The notes below the pieces were generated by a model that had not been told where the DNA came from, ran no database searches, and saw only the letters and a list, made by a program, of their open reading frames with translations. A stretch of 64,000 nucleotides of DNA from Sphingomonas abaci (lineage in GTDB: Bacteria > Pseudomonadota > Alphaproteobacteria > Sphingomonadales > Sphingomonadaceae), in assembly GCF_014199625.1 (NCBI RefSeq), contig NZ_JACHNY010000001.1, positions 186,001 through 250,000 on the forward strand, read 5' to 3'. The first letter of the stretch is position 1. Every line of letters starts with the position of its first letter. The position numbers were made by a program, and so were the translations under genes. Of the stretch, positions 43,898-52,939 are shown piece after piece.

Positions 43898-45370
43898 GTG
43901 AAAAGCAGATTGGGTGTGGGGTTGGGCTGGGCGCTGTTGATCGCGACCGATCCGGCGGCTGCGCAGCAGGCGCGGGACGAAGTCGTGCAGGACGAGGCTT
44001 CACAAGCACCCGCGCAGGACGTGCAGGGGCGCGGCGCGGTCGGGCAACAGGGCCCTGCCAGTTCTCCCGGGAATACTCAGGCACAGCCGGACAGCGGCGC
44101 CGCTGCTTCCAGCACGGCGCAACAGGAAGTGTTCCCATCGGCACTCACCGCCGACACACGCAGGCCGCCACCCCCCGGCCTGATCGGCGACTGGCTCGCG
44201 ATCCGCACCCGGCTGGCACGTCGCGGCATCGGCCTGACCGCGCGCTACGCCTCAGAAAGTGCCTACAATGTCACCGGTGGTGAACGGCAGGTGTTCCGGG
44301 AAACCGGTCAGTTCGACGCAGGCATGCTGCTCGACCTGGACAAGGTTGCCGGATTGAAGGGCGGTGCCTTCCAAGCGACTCTTACCTGGCGGCGCGGCCG
44401 CAATCTCAGCGACGATGCCGGGCTTGGCACGCTTCAACAGGTGCAGGAGGTTTATGGACGTGGCCAGACGCTTCGAGTGACGCAGCTGTGGTACGAGCAG
44501 GTGATCGGCGACACGCTGGAGCTAAAGCTTGGCCTCACCAACCCAGGCGAGGATTTTGCGGCGTTCTCCTGCCAGTTCATGAATTTGAGCTTCTGCGGAG
44601 CGCAACCGGGCAATCTGGCCGGCGATTATTGGTTCAATTGGCCTGTCAGTCAGCTGGGTGCGCGCGCCCGGGTGACGTTGGACAAGACGCACTATGTGTC
44701 GGCGGCGGTGTACCAGATCAACCCGCGCAACCTGAATGACGGCTTCTTTGTCGCGCATGTCGACGGCGGCACCGGTGTGCTGATTCCAGTAGAGGCGGGC
44801 TGGACGCCAACTGCCGGCGACGGGCGGGTCGGCGCGTACAAGATCGGTGGCTGGATCGCCACTGCCGACGCAAACGATGTCTATCTGGACGTGAACCGAC
44901 GCCCGCAGGCGGTTACCGGCCTGGAGCCCCTGCAGCGTTCGTCGCGCTACGGCGTCTACGTCAATGTGGAACAGCAGCTCACTGGCCGCGCCCGAGACGG
45001 CAAGGCAGTGTCCGGCCTCAGTGTCTTCGCCAATGTCACCCAGACGGACCGGCAGACCAGCGTCACCGACAATCAGGTTTCGCTCGGCCTGTTCTATCGT
45101 GGCCTCGCGCCCCGTCTTCGCGGTGAGGTGCTCGGCATTGCGGTGGCGCGGACCAGCGTGAATGGCCGGGTCGCACGCGGACAGCGGCTCTCCCCCATGG
45201 CGGAACGAATCCAGGACGGGGCCGAGCAGGCTGCCGAGTTGTTCTACTCGATTCAGCCGCTCGAAGGGCTGGAACTCAGGCCCAATGTGCAATGGATCCG
45301 GCATCCGGGCGGCGTAAAGCAGGCGGACAATGTAAGCGTGGTCGGACTGAAAGCGGCGATCACGCTGTAG
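43898..45370 (+). CDS. OprB-type carbohydrate-selective porin
   Basis: A 490-residue outer-membrane porin of the OprB family. The signal peptide is KSRLGVGLGWALLI..AAAQQ. A low-complexity Gln/Ala-rich linker (about residues 25-85) precedes the barrel. Barrel marks are IGDWLAIRTRLARRGI, the family N-terminal motif, and GLTNPGEDFAAFSCQFMNL, SYQ-like YQINPRN and the C-terminal LKAAITL. GTG at 43898 is chosen because AGGGGG lies just upstream. It stands alone next to decayed DNA; it probably passes sugars or small polyols. Confidence 0.87.
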   Translation: MKSRLGVGLGWALLIATDPAAAQQARDEVVQDEASQAPAQDVQGRGAVGQQGPASSPGNTQAQPDSGAAASSTAQQEVFPSALTADTRRPPPPGLIGDWLAIRTRLARRGIGLTARYASESAYNVTGGERQVFRETGQFDAGMLLDLDKVAGLKGGAFQATLTWRRGRNLSDDAGLGTLQQVQEVYGRGQTLRVTQLWYEQVIGDTLELKLGLTNPGEDFAAFSCQFMNLSFCGAQPGNLAGDYWFNWPVSQLGARARVTLDKTHYVSAAVYQINPRNLNDGFFVAHVDGGTGVLIPVEAGWTPTAGDGRVGAYKIGGWIATADANDVYLDVNRRPQAVTGLEPLQRSSRYGVYVNVEQQLTGRARDGKAVSGLSVFANVTQTDRQTSVTDNQVSLGLFYRGLAPRLRGEVLGIAVARTSVNGRVARGQRLSPMAERIQDGAEQAAELFYSIQPLEGLELRPNVQWIRHPGGVKQADNVSVVGLKAAITL

Positions 45371-45942
45371 CCGAGCGCGATCGAATAGCTCAAGCCGATC
45401 TGGCCAATCGCACAGACAAAGAGAGAGCTTTTCGTTTGAACGTTCCGGCCTTTTCGCGGTGGCCAAAGCCACCGAAAACTGGGCGTTCACGCGCCTCTTC
45501 TTCGCTTTCCACAGCCAGAGCTCGATTTATTTTCAGCATGTCGTCGTCGCTGTATGCGGCCGGTTGGTTGCCGCTTGCCAAGCGCTCTGATCGCCGCCAG
45601 CGCTGCTGCCCAGCGGAAGAGATATTGGGGTTCGTTACGAAGCGATAATCGGGGCTGCAGGAACCGCCGCAGCGGACCTGGCCCGCTGTCGAAAGGCATT
45701 TTTCTAGCGGAAAAAAGGCCCGACTTGCGCCGGCAAAGCCTAGCAACAACAATTAGTTATTAACCATATTGACAGTGTGGAGAAATGCAGCGAGCCTAAG
45801 CCCTGCAGCCTAGCTGCATATTTCGACCGTTCGACAAAGCGTTGACCTAGTACGGCACAATGGACTTCGCATGGCGCGCCAGAACGCCAGCAGCAATTCA
45901 GAGGTTCAACCCAATACGTCTTCAGGTATAAGGGGAATTCTG
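45371..45942. other. AT-richer spacer, no gene seen
   Basis: About 570 bases with GC content falling towards 45760, where the sequence is distinctly AT-rich and could hold the promoter of the PEP-CTERM gene. Frames here are not family-like. Confidence 0.4.
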
Positions 45943-46593
45943 ATGATTAGACTTGCGTCATTAGCCGTTGCGGCCACCCTCCTAACAACAGCCGCCCATG
46001 CATCAACGATCGATTTTGAAGCTCAGTTCTTTGATAACTTTGGATACGAAAAAACTACATTCACTGAAGGCGGCTTTCGCGTTGAAATAGCCCCAACAAG
46101 CATTTTCGGCATGTTCCTTATCAATGACCCAACCAGGCAAGTGGGCTTGTGCGGATCAGAAGGGTGCGCGGCGAACGGCACGACGGCTTACTATGGCTTA
46201 AACGAAACAAGCATTTCATTTTCTCAAACCAACGGCGGCCTATTCTCACTAAGCTCCTTAGATGCAGCCCAGACCTTTTTGGGAATGGGCCGTCCCCTGA
46301 CCCTAACTCTCACGGGCATCAAGGCAAACAGCGTAGTAACAAGCACGATCTTCGTCGGCGCAGATGCGGCCGGGACCTTTGCGACCTTCACGTTCGCGGA
46401 CTTCGTGAACCTCTCGTCATTGACCATCACCGGAAGCCAGGATTACCCTGAATTTGCCTTGGACAACGTCGTTCTCAACGCAGGGGCGGTGCCTGAGCCT
46501 GCTACGTGGACCATGATGATCGGTGGCTTCGGCATGGTTGGAGGCGCAATGCGTCGACGCCGGGTTAGCACGAAGGTCAGTGTCGCCTCATAA
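45943..46593 (+). CDS. PEPxxWA-CTERM sorted exported protein
   Basis: A 216-residue exported protein. It has a signal peptide (MIRLASLAVAATLLTTAAHA) and a C-terminal sorting signal VPEPATWTMMIGGFGMVGGA followed by an arginine run, the PEPxxWA-CTERM type of sphingomonads, recognised by an exosortase/archaeosortase-like system. No sorting enzyme is in the window. The body is rich in Thr, Ser, Asn and beta-prone residues, as in surface proteins tied to exopolysaccharide. Start at 45943 is chosen for AAGGGGA upstream. Codon use is AT-richer than in neighbours, so it may have come by transfer. Confidence 0.87.
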   Translation: MIRLASLAVAATLLTTAAHASTIDFEAQFFDNFGYEKTTFTEGGFRVEIAPTSIFGMFLINDPTRQVGLCGSEGCAANGTTAYYGLNETSISFSQTNGGLFSLSSLDAAQTFLGMGRPLTLTLTGIKANSVVTSTIFVGADAAGTFATFTFADFVNLSSLTITGSQDYPEFALDNVVLNAGAVPEPATWTMMIGGFGMVGGAMRRRRVSTKVSVAS

Positions 46594-47086
46594 TCCGATC
46601 CTGCGGACAAGCAGGCAGAAGCAGCTGATCGAGTAGCGGCTTGTTCGGATTGGTCTTGGCACGGCTTGGCTGCTTGGCGCTTCCGATCCGCGGTCAAAGG
46701 TCCGCTAAAGAGGTCGAAAACGAACCCGGGATTGATCGATCGCGGACGATAGCGGCCGCCCTGCTCAATCGCTGAGAGGACCCGGAAACGGTCATTGAAC
46801 GCTCCTGCCCGCCTCGCTGCTTCGGACATTCATTCCTGCCGATCTTCTCAGAAGCGCGGGTTCAAACTTGCAATGGGAATGGCGTGGAAGGATGTTCTTC
46901 GAGCCGGCCGCTTGCGGGTCAGAAAGCGCGCATGGCCCTCATTGGCTGGCTCAGTCGACTTTTTCGAAAGAGACGGTGGCGCAGGACGACATAGAGTTCC
47001 GTCGGGTGGAAGGCGGCACCCAGCGACAAGATCGCCACCCAGGGCATATTCGGCCGACAAGTTGACGAAGATACGAGGGGGCCTTC
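46594..47086. other. Gene-free stretch
   Basis: About 490 bases between the PEP-CTERM and Crp/Fnr genes. No frame has recognisable family features. Confidence 0.4.
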
Positions 47087-47863
47087 CTAGCGCAGTTTAC
47101 CACAGTCAGTGGCACCCGATGCAGGCAACAGGCGGCGATATTCCTGTTCGGCATAGCCATACGTGTCGCCCACAAGCTCCAACAGCGCGTCACGATCGCG
47201 GACCATAAGGCTTCCTCTCGTCGAACGTATCGCCTGGCTTTCCTCCAATCTATGGAGTGCATCCGTAACACTGCTACGGCGAACTCCGAGCATCAAGCGA
47301 AATTCTTCGTGCGTCATGCAGATTTCGTCCCCGCGGACACGGTCGTGATAGAGCAGGATCCAACGCGCCATCCGTCGCTCGATTGAATGAGCGAGCGACG
47401 ACACGATCGTCCGCGCCATCTGACTCATCAATACGCCGGTAAAGCGCAGCAGAACTACACGGATATTTGGCTGGGCATTGATCGCCGTTTGGAGATGATC
47501 TGCTCGCAAGCGCATCGCCACACCGTCCTCGGCGCGCATGACGACATCATGTGGCCAGCGATCATTACCGAGGAGCACCGGCCAGCCGATGAATCCCTCA
47601 TTCCCAACCAGGGCGACCGCGTACCTCCGATCATCCTCCAGGGTGTCCAGAACAGCCGCAATTCCTGTGAGCGGGAAACAGACGCTGTCGGCGGGATCGC
47701 CAGCGCGTGCGATTATATCGCCGTTACGAAAAGAAACCCGTTCGAGGTGGGGCTCCAATGCCGCCCGGTCAGCACCGGACAGCACCTGCAGCAAGCCATT
47801 CTCATGCTGTTCTATACCAGGTGCTGACGCCGGGTCGATTAGGCTTAGAAGTTGGGTATCCAT
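47087..47863 (-). CDS. Crp/Fnr-family transcriptional regulator
   Basis: A 258-residue regulator: an N-terminal cyclic-nucleotide-binding-like beta roll (about residues 20-145; IARAGDPADSVCFPLTG) and a C-terminal winged helix (about 165-240; MTHEEFRLMLGVRRSSVTDAL). Fnr-type cysteine clusters are absent, so it is not an iron-sulfur oxygen sensor. It is divergent from the esterase gene at 47981, with a TTTCG-TAC-CGAAA palindrome between them, and may control the esterase, the Yellow-family and the catalase-like genes. Confidence 0.9.
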   Translation of the reverse strand: MDTQLLSLIDPASAPGIEQHENGLLQVLSGADRAALEPHLERVSFRNGDIIARAGDPADSVCFPLTGIAAVLDTLEDDRRYAVALVGNEGFIGWPVLLGNDRWPHDVVMRAEDGVAMRLRADHLQTAINAQPNIRVVLLRFTGVLMSQMARTIVSSLAHSIERRMARWILLYHDRVRGDEICMTHEEFRLMLGVRRSSVTDALHRLEESQAIRSTRGSLMVRDRDALLELVGDTYGYAEQEYRRLLPASGATDCGKLR

Positions 47864-47918
47864 TCGGTCAGCCTACAAGCGGGACGTGGCATCGGCCAGC
47901 CCGATCTGCTTGGTCTAC

Positions 47919-47931
47919 TTTCGTACCGAAA
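47919..47931. promoter_or_regulatory. Candidate operator palindrome
   Basis: TTTCG-TAC-CGAAA in the divergent spacer between the Crp/Fnr regulator and the esterase. Short, with symmetry as the only evidence. Confidence 0.3.
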
Positions 47932-47980
47932 CGGTCGTCGCCACCGATGTGTTGCCTCCTGAACCATACAGGAGGACAAT

Positions 47981-49078
47981 TTGCGCAACGTTTACCGTTT
48001 CGGCCCACTAGCGGCCGCTCTCATCGTCGCGGCCATGCCAGCGATCGCGCAATCCCCTCGCTCGATGTCCGCTCCGCCCCCTCCCCCGCCTCCCGCGACG
48101 TCTGTCCAGCCTGCCAAGGCGGCGCCCGACATGCAGGCCGTGCTCGATGCCCTTGCGTCACTTGGCGGCAAGCCAATCGAGACGCTGACCCCCGCCGAGG
48201 CGCGTATGCAGCCGTCGGCCGCTGATGGCGCCAAGGCAGTGATGGCCAAGAAGGGCATTTCTCCGGAGCCCGACGCTTCCGTGACGACCCAAGACGTACC
48301 GTACGGATCAGATACCAAGCAATTTGCGCGCATCTACAAGCCGGTCAACGCCCCCGCTGGAGGCAAGCCGATGCCAGTCGTCGTCTATTACCACGGCGGG
48401 GGCTGGGTGATCGCCGATGTTGCGACCTACGATGCGGCACCACGCGCTATGGCGAAGGCGTTGAATGCCATCGTCGTCTCGGTGGAATACCGCCATGCCC
48501 CCGAATTCAAGTTCCCCGCTCAGCATGAGGATGCGGCAGCGGCCTACCGCTGGACGCTGCAGAACGCGGCGAGCTGGGGCGGCGACCCGGCCCGGATCGC
48601 CACGGTCGGTGAGAGCGCCGGTGGCAATCTCGCGGTCGCGACAGCTATTTATGCGCGTGACAACGGCCTGACGCTGCCGCGCCACATCGTGTCGGTCTAC
48701 CCGATCGCCAACAGCAGCATGACCCTGCCGTCTCGACGGGACTCGGCAAATGCCAAGCCGTTGAACGGCGCCATGCTGCCCTGGTTCGGCTATTACTATC
48801 AGAACAGCAAGGCGGATGCGCAGGATCCCCGGTTGAACTTGGTCGCCGCAAACCTCCGTGGGCTTCCCCCGACGACGATCATCAACGCGCAGATCGATCC
48901 GCTGCGCTCGGATGGCGAAACGCTGGCGGCCGCCATGCGTGCAGCCGGCGACCAGGTCGAACAGAAGACCTATCCGGGCGTGACCCACGAATTCTTCGGC
49001 ATGGCCAAAGTCGTGGGCGGCGCGAAGCAAGCAAACGATCTCGCCGTTGCACGGCTCAAAACAGCGCTGGCGCGTTGA
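47981..49078 (+). CDS. Exported HSL-type esterase/alpha-beta hydrolase, TTG start
   Basis: A 365-residue hormone-sensitive-lipase-type esterase. It begins with a TTG codon, 5 bases after a perfect AGGAGG. The signal peptide (about 23 residues, ending AIAQ) and a proline-rich linker precede the hydrolase fold. The HGG(G) oxyanion motif is YYHGGGW, the nucleophile elbow GESAGG, the acid Asp in QIDPLRSDGE and the catalytic His in GVTHEFFG. It should hydrolyse short acyl esters in the periplasm. A hairpin follows the gene at 49089. Confidence 0.92.
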   Translation: MRNVYRFGPLAAALIVAAMPAIAQSPRSMSAPPPPPPPATSVQPAKAAPDMQAVLDALASLGGKPIETLTPAEARMQPSAADGAKAVMAKKGISPEPDASVTTQDVPYGSDTKQFARIYKPVNAPAGGKPMPVVVYYHGGGWVIADVATYDAAPRAMAKALNAIVVSVEYRHAPEFKFPAQHEDAAAAYRWTLQNAASWGGDPARIATVGESAGGNLAVATAIYARDNGLTLPRHIVSVYPIANSSMTLPSRRDSANAKPLNGAMLPWFGYYYQNSKADAQDPRLNLVAANLRGLPPTTIINAQIDPLRSDGETLAAAMRAAGDQVEQKTYPGVTHEFFGMAKVVGGAKQANDLAVARLKTALAR

Positions 49079-49088
49079 CCAAAGGGAG

Positions 49089-49106
49089 GGGCGGCGCCTG
49101 CCGCCC
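49089..49106. terminator. Hairpin after esterase gene
   Basis: GGGCGGC pairs with GCCGCCC around a GCCT loop, followed by TTC. It would end or attenuate transcription before the Yellow-family gene. Confidence 0.4.
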
Positions 49107-49174
49107 TTCACCTGTTCACCTTATCCGCCGGCGACCCCGCCGCGCTCACCGATGTCATCGATAGGAAACTGCCC

Positions 49175-50290
49175 ATGAAGAAAGCCGCCCCCTATGCCGC
49201 CGCGATCGCCGCCGTCGGCCTGGTCGCCGCTGCGGCAGCCGGCGTCGCGCATGCCCAGGGACGCAGCGCACAGCTGACCCAGGTGGCGCAGTTCGATCAT
49301 CAGGCCACCGGCGTGGCGGTGACCGAAGATGGCCGACGCTTCGTCAACTTTCCCCGCTGGACCGACGACGCGCCCATCTCGGTTGCCGAGGTGATGAAGG
49401 ACGGATCCTTACGCCCCTATCCCGACGCCAAGTGGAACAGCTGGCGCAACGCCCGCGCCAACGAACTGCCGGTCGGCGATTACTTCGTCTGCGTGCAATC
49501 GATCGTGCCGGATGGCCACGGCAATCTCTGGGTGCTGGATCCCGGCGCGCCCGGAAACGAGAAGATCCTCGAAGGCGCGCCCAAGCTCGTCCGCATCGAT
49601 CTGGCATCCAACACGGTGACGAAGACGATCCTGGTTCCCGGCGATGTGGCATTGCAGGGCACCTACCTCAACGACATCCGCTTCTCGCCCGACGGCAAGA
49701 CCGGCTACATCACCGACAGCGGTACGCGCGGCGCGATCATCGTCGTCGACCTAGAGAGCGGCAAGAGCCACCGCGCGCTCGACGGGCACGCCTCGACGCA
49801 GATCGACAAGACGGTGAAGGTGACGCTCGACGGCAAGCCGCTGGTCCGTCCCGATGGCCGCCAGCCGGCCTTCGCCGCCGATGGCATCGCGATCTCCAAA
49901 GACGGCAAGACGCTCTACTATCAGGCGCTGACCGGAAAGACGCTGTACGCGATCGACACCGCCAAGCTGCGGTCGGACGTCAGCGAGGCCGACAGGGCGG
50001 CAGCGGTGAAGACGGTCGCGCAGACCCACGTTGCCGACGGCCTATGGATGAGCAAGGCAGGCGTGCTCTACCTCACCTCGCCGACCGACTATGCGATCAA
50101 GCGGCTGAACGGCGCGACCGTCGAGACGGTGCTGACCGACCGCCGCCTACGCTGGCCCGACACCTTCTCCGAAGGGCGTGACGGGACGATGTACGTCACC
50201 GCTAGTCATATTCAGGACACCAACTGGTTCACGCCCGGCGCACCGCCGTCGATCAAGACGCAACTATTCTCCTTCGCGCCCGCCAAGTGA
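49175..50290 (+). CDS. Yellow/major-royal-jelly-family beta-propeller protein
   Basis: A 371-residue exported protein of the MRJP/Yellow family, annotated in bacteria as L-dopachrome tautomerase-related. The signal peptide ends at about residue 27 (AGVAHAQ). A six-bladed propeller is suggested by repeats such as RFVNFPRW, LWVLDPGAPG, DIRFSPDGKTGYITDSG, GIAISKDGKTLYY and FSEGRDGTMYVTAS. Substrate in bacteria is unknown. AGGAAA lies 7 bases before the ATG. It is followed at once by the catalase-like gene; the GTG of that gene lies in its stop. Confidence 0.88.
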   Translation: MKKAAPYAAAIAAVGLVAAAAAGVAHAQGRSAQLTQVAQFDHQATGVAVTEDGRRFVNFPRWTDDAPISVAEVMKDGSLRPYPDAKWNSWRNARANELPVGDYFVCVQSIVPDGHGNLWVLDPGAPGNEKILEGAPKLVRIDLASNTVTKTILVPGDVALQGTYLNDIRFSPDGKTGYITDSGTRGAIIVVDLESGKSHRALDGHASTQIDKTVKVTLDGKPLVRPDGRQPAFAADGIAISKDGKTLYYQALTGKTLYAIDTAKLRSDVSEADRAAAVKTVAQTHVADGLWMSKAGVLYLTSPTDYAIKRLNGATVETVLTDRRLRWPDTFSEGRDGTMYVTASHIQDTNWFTPGAPPSIKTQLFSFAPAK

Positions 50291-50301
50291 TCGGACACCC
50301 C

Positions 50302-51387
50302 ATGACCTATCTGCGCTATTCGCCCAACATCGAAACACCAGAGTCCGACGAACAGGAGAACATCGACGGCATCATCCAGGGCATGACCCAGGAGAGCCAG
50401 ACGGTCGAAAAGCGTGACGGGCACGCGGTACGGGCGAGCCATGCCAAGAGCACGGCTTGCGTGATCGGCCAGCTCATCGTCGCACCCGGGTTGCCGCCCG
50501 AGCTCGCCCAAGGCCTATTTGCGGAACCCGGCGCGTTCGATGTCGCCGTCCGCTTCGCGCAAGGACCCGGTGAAAAGCTCGGCGATCGCGTCTCGACCCA
50601 TCGTGGCATGTCAATCAAGGTGTTCGGCGTCGAGGGCGCGAAGCTGCCCGGCCATGACGCGCCGACGCAGGACTTCGTCCTCGCCAGTGGCACGACCTTC
50701 CCGGCGGGGACCGCCGCAGGCTTCCTCTCGCAAGCCAAGAAGATTGGCTTGACGGTTCCCATGCCCGAGGGGGTAAAGAGCGAGGCAGCCTCTGTTGCTC
50801 GAAACATCAACAAGATGTTGAACGCCGTCGGTGCGAGTCCAAGCCCGACGCTGGACTTCTATGGCCACCCCTTCAGCCACCCGCTGGTCGAGGAATATTT
50901 CAGCCAATGCCCGGTGCGCTTCGGCGAGCATGTCGCCAAGATCGGGGCTTTCCCCGTCGCAGCCGAGCAACGGGCGCTCGCCGATTGGCAGCTCGACCCG
51001 CATCAGGATGAGGATGGCTTCCGCCATGCCGCGGTGGATTACTTCGCGAGCAACGATGCGATGTTCGAGCTTCGGGCACAGCTGTGGACCGATGCCGAGA
51101 CGCAGCCCATCGAGGACACCTCCGTCGACTGGCCGACGAACGAAAGTTCGTACCGCACCGTCGCCACGATCCGGCTGCCGCGGCAATCGGCCTATGGTCC
51201 CGACCGCGTCCGCTACTTCGATGAGGTGATGACGTTCCGCCCGGCTCATAGCCTGGAAGCACACCGCCCGCTGGGCGGCGTGATGCGGGCGCGCATGCAG
51301 GTCTACCAGGCGCTCAGCGACTTCCGCCACCGGGAGAACGGCATCGCCGCCGCGAACACCGCCACCATCCAGGACATTCCGGCCTGA
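50302..51387 (+). CDS. Catalase-family haem protein
   Basis: A 361-residue protein of the catalase-like (SrpA-type) family. The distal His is in RDGHAVRASHAKS and the proximal Tyr region in HRPLGGVMRARMQVYQALSDFRH. The position where catalases keep an Asn (near TQDFVLASGTTF) holds Ser instead, so true catalase activity is doubtful; a peroxygenase or peroxidase role is possible. ATG at 50302 is used; a GTG at 50287 that overlaps the upstream stop is an alternative. It follows the Yellow-family gene in an apparent operon. Confidence 0.85.
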   Translation: MTYLRYSPNIETPESDEQENIDGIIQGMTQESQTVEKRDGHAVRASHAKSTACVIGQLIVAPGLPPELAQGLFAEPGAFDVAVRFAQGPGEKLGDRVSTHRGMSIKVFGVEGAKLPGHDAPTQDFVLASGTTFPAGTAAGFLSQAKKIGLTVPMPEGVKSEAASVARNINKMLNAVGASPSPTLDFYGHPFSHPLVEEYFSQCPVRFGEHVAKIGAFPVAAEQRALADWQLDPHQDEDGFRHAAVDYFASNDAMFELRAQLWTDAETQPIEDTSVDWPTNESSYRTVATIRLPRQSAYGPDRVRYFDEVMTFRPAHSLEAHRPLGGVMRARMQVYQALSDFRHRENGIAAANTATIQDIPA

Positions 51388-51425
51388 GCTGGAACGCCAG
51401 TGCTGTTCAGTGTGAGAGGACGATC

Positions 51426-51470
51426 ATGAAGCTGCAAGACACCCACGACATTCAGCCGGAGAACGCGTAA
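51426..51470 (+). CDS. 14-codon reading frame coupled to SDR
   Basis: MKLQDTHDIQPENA and a TAA that overlaps the SDR start (TAATG). AGAGGA lies 5 bases upstream of its ATG, while the SDR start itself has no separate ribosome site. It may serve translational coupling or be the remains of a gene. Confidence 0.4.
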   Translation: MKLQDTHDIQPENA

Positions 51471-52231
51471 TGGCGCGCTTTTCCAACAAGGTCATCGTCA
51501 TCACCGGTGCCGCCTCGGGAATCGGTGAAGGCGTCGCGCGCCGCTTCGCCGAGGAAGGCGCGACGCTGGTGTTAGGCGACATCGACAAGGCCGCGCTCGA
51601 CAAGCTGGCGGGCGAACTGCACGGCACAGTCGAAACCTGCGAGACCGACGTGTCCGATCACGCTGCATGCGAGGCGCTCGTCCAGGCTGCGATCGATCGC
51701 TTCGGTCGGATCGACGTGCTGGTCAACGACGCCGGCGTCGATCATCTGGGCAAGGTCGACGAGGGCGACTTCGCCGAATTCACCAAGGTCATCGAAACCG
51801 ACCTGTACGGCGTCGTGCACATGAGCCGCGCGGCGATCGCGCACTTGCGCCAGTCGAAAGGCTGCATTGTCAACGTCTCATCAGTGTCCGGGCTCGGCGG
51901 CGACTGGAACCACAGCTTCTACTGCGCGGCGAAGGGGGCGGTGAGCAACTTCACCCGTGCGCTGGCGATGGATGAGGCAAAGAACGGCGTCCGAGTCAAC
52001 GCGGTCAACCCGTCGCTCACCTACACCGCGCTGACCGCGGGCATGAAGGAACAGCCTGAGCTCATCGCCAAGTTCGAAGAGCGCATCCCGTTGGGCCGCG
52101 GCGCCGAGCCAGCCGATATCTCGGGGGCGATCGCGTTCCTGGCGAGCGAGGACGCGCATTTTGTGACGGGCGTGAACCTGCCGGTCGATGGCGGCCTTAC
52201 TGCCTCAAACGGGCAACCGCCGCTGTCTTGA
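51470..52231 (+). CDS. Short-chain dehydrogenase/reductase
   Basis: A 253-residue classical SDR: cofactor motif TGAASGIGEG (about residues 12-21), the DAG variant NDAG, catalytic Ser-Tyr-Lys in VSSVSGL and YCAAKGA, and NPSLTYTAL as the cofactor loop. The C-terminal FVTGVNLPVDGG is typical. The start overlaps the stop of a 14-codon frame. It follows the catalase-like gene after about 80 bases and probably belongs to the same unit. Substrate unknown. Confidence 0.93.
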   Translation: MARFSNKVIVITGAASGIGEGVARRFAEEGATLVLGDIDKAALDKLAGELHGTVETCETDVSDHAACEALVQAAIDRFGRIDVLVNDAGVDHLGKVDEGDFAEFTKVIETDLYGVVHMSRAAIAHLRQSKGCIVNVSSVSGLGGDWNHSFYCAAKGAVSNFTRALAMDEAKNGVRVNAVNPSLTYTALTAGMKEQPELIAKFEERIPLGRGAEPADISGAIAFLASEDAHFVTGVNLPVDGGLTASNGQPPLS

Positions 52232-52239
52232 TGAATGTG

Positions 52240-52261
52240 GGGCGGGCGATTGCGCCCGCCC
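52240..52261. terminator. Hairpin after SDR gene
   Basis: GGGCGGGCG and CGCCCGCCC make a perfect 9-base stem with loop ATTG, followed by ACTTT. It is the best candidate for the end of the esterase-to-SDR unit. Confidence 0.65.
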
Positions 52262-52475
52262 ACTTTCCGAAAATTGACCATGTCGCTGGTGCCGCATCCA
52301 TCATCGAACAAATACGTCAAGCCGATGGAAGTTAGGTCGCGTACGTTGACGCACGTCCGGTCGTTCTTGGTACAAGCGGGGCTTCCCAGAAGCGGTCATC
52401 CATTCATGTCGGTCGGGAAGCTTGATGTCATGCCCGAATGTGTCCACTCAGCAATTTCGGATCGGGAGATCGACG

Positions 52476-52775
52476 ATGTCGGTGAAGGTCGTTGCGTTCG
52501 TATCAGTGAAGCCTGGACAGGAAGACGCCTTCGTTGAGGCGGCGAGGCTCTGCGTCGCCGCTTCCCGCGCCGAAGCGGGCGTGTTGCACTATGACCTGTG
52601 GCGCGAAACCAATGGCGAACAGCGCTACGTCTTCAACGAGCTCTATGTCGATGATGCCGCCGTTGCAGCCCATATGGCTTCGGACCATTTCAAAGCATTT
52701 GGCTTGGCCGCACGCGACCTCGCGGCAGCGCGACCGATCATCATCAAGACGCTCCCGATCGACGTCGTCGATTGA
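52476..52775 (+). CDS. Antibiotic biosynthesis monooxygenase-domain protein (YgiN-like)
   Basis: A 99-residue ABM-domain protein of the dimeric ferredoxin-like fold. Characteristic are AFVSVKPGQEDAFVEAAR at the start, EAGVLHYDLWRE and FNELYVDDAAVAAHMAS. Relatives oxidise quinols or break down haem; the small form is often a quinol monooxygenase. ATG at 52476 is selected as the fold starts there, with GGGAG upstream. It is about 245 bases after the SDR, behind a terminator, so it has its own promoter. Confidence 0.88.
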   Translation: MSVKVVAFVSVKPGQEDAFVEAARLCVAASRAEAGVLHYDLWRETNGEQRYVFNELYVDDAAVAAHMASDHFKAFGLAARDLAAARPIIIKTLPIDVVD

Positions 52776-52939
52776 CTCCGCGTCTTCGTCCCACTCACCG
52801 AGACACACTCAGTTTTGGTTGCTGTCACCCAGTCGACGGTTCCACGAAGCAGACGCCAATTCAGGTGATCCTATTACACTGCGGAGCCAAACGGAGCTCG
52901 CAGACTGGATTTCGCGTCACAGGGTCATAGGCTTCCGGA
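52776..52939. other. Short convergent spacer
   Basis: About 160 bases between the ABM gene and the end of the radical SAM gene. No feature was found. Confidence 0.3.

Noticed and set aside
45390..45752. 120-codon minus-strand frame after the porin
   Set aside because: Some protein-like content (ESEEEARERPVFGGFG) but no start site, family or partner; not strong enough to call.
46443..46829. 128-codon minus-strand frame overlapping the PEP-CTERM gene end
   Set aside because: Half of it is antisense to the sorting tail; no ribosome site or recognised family.
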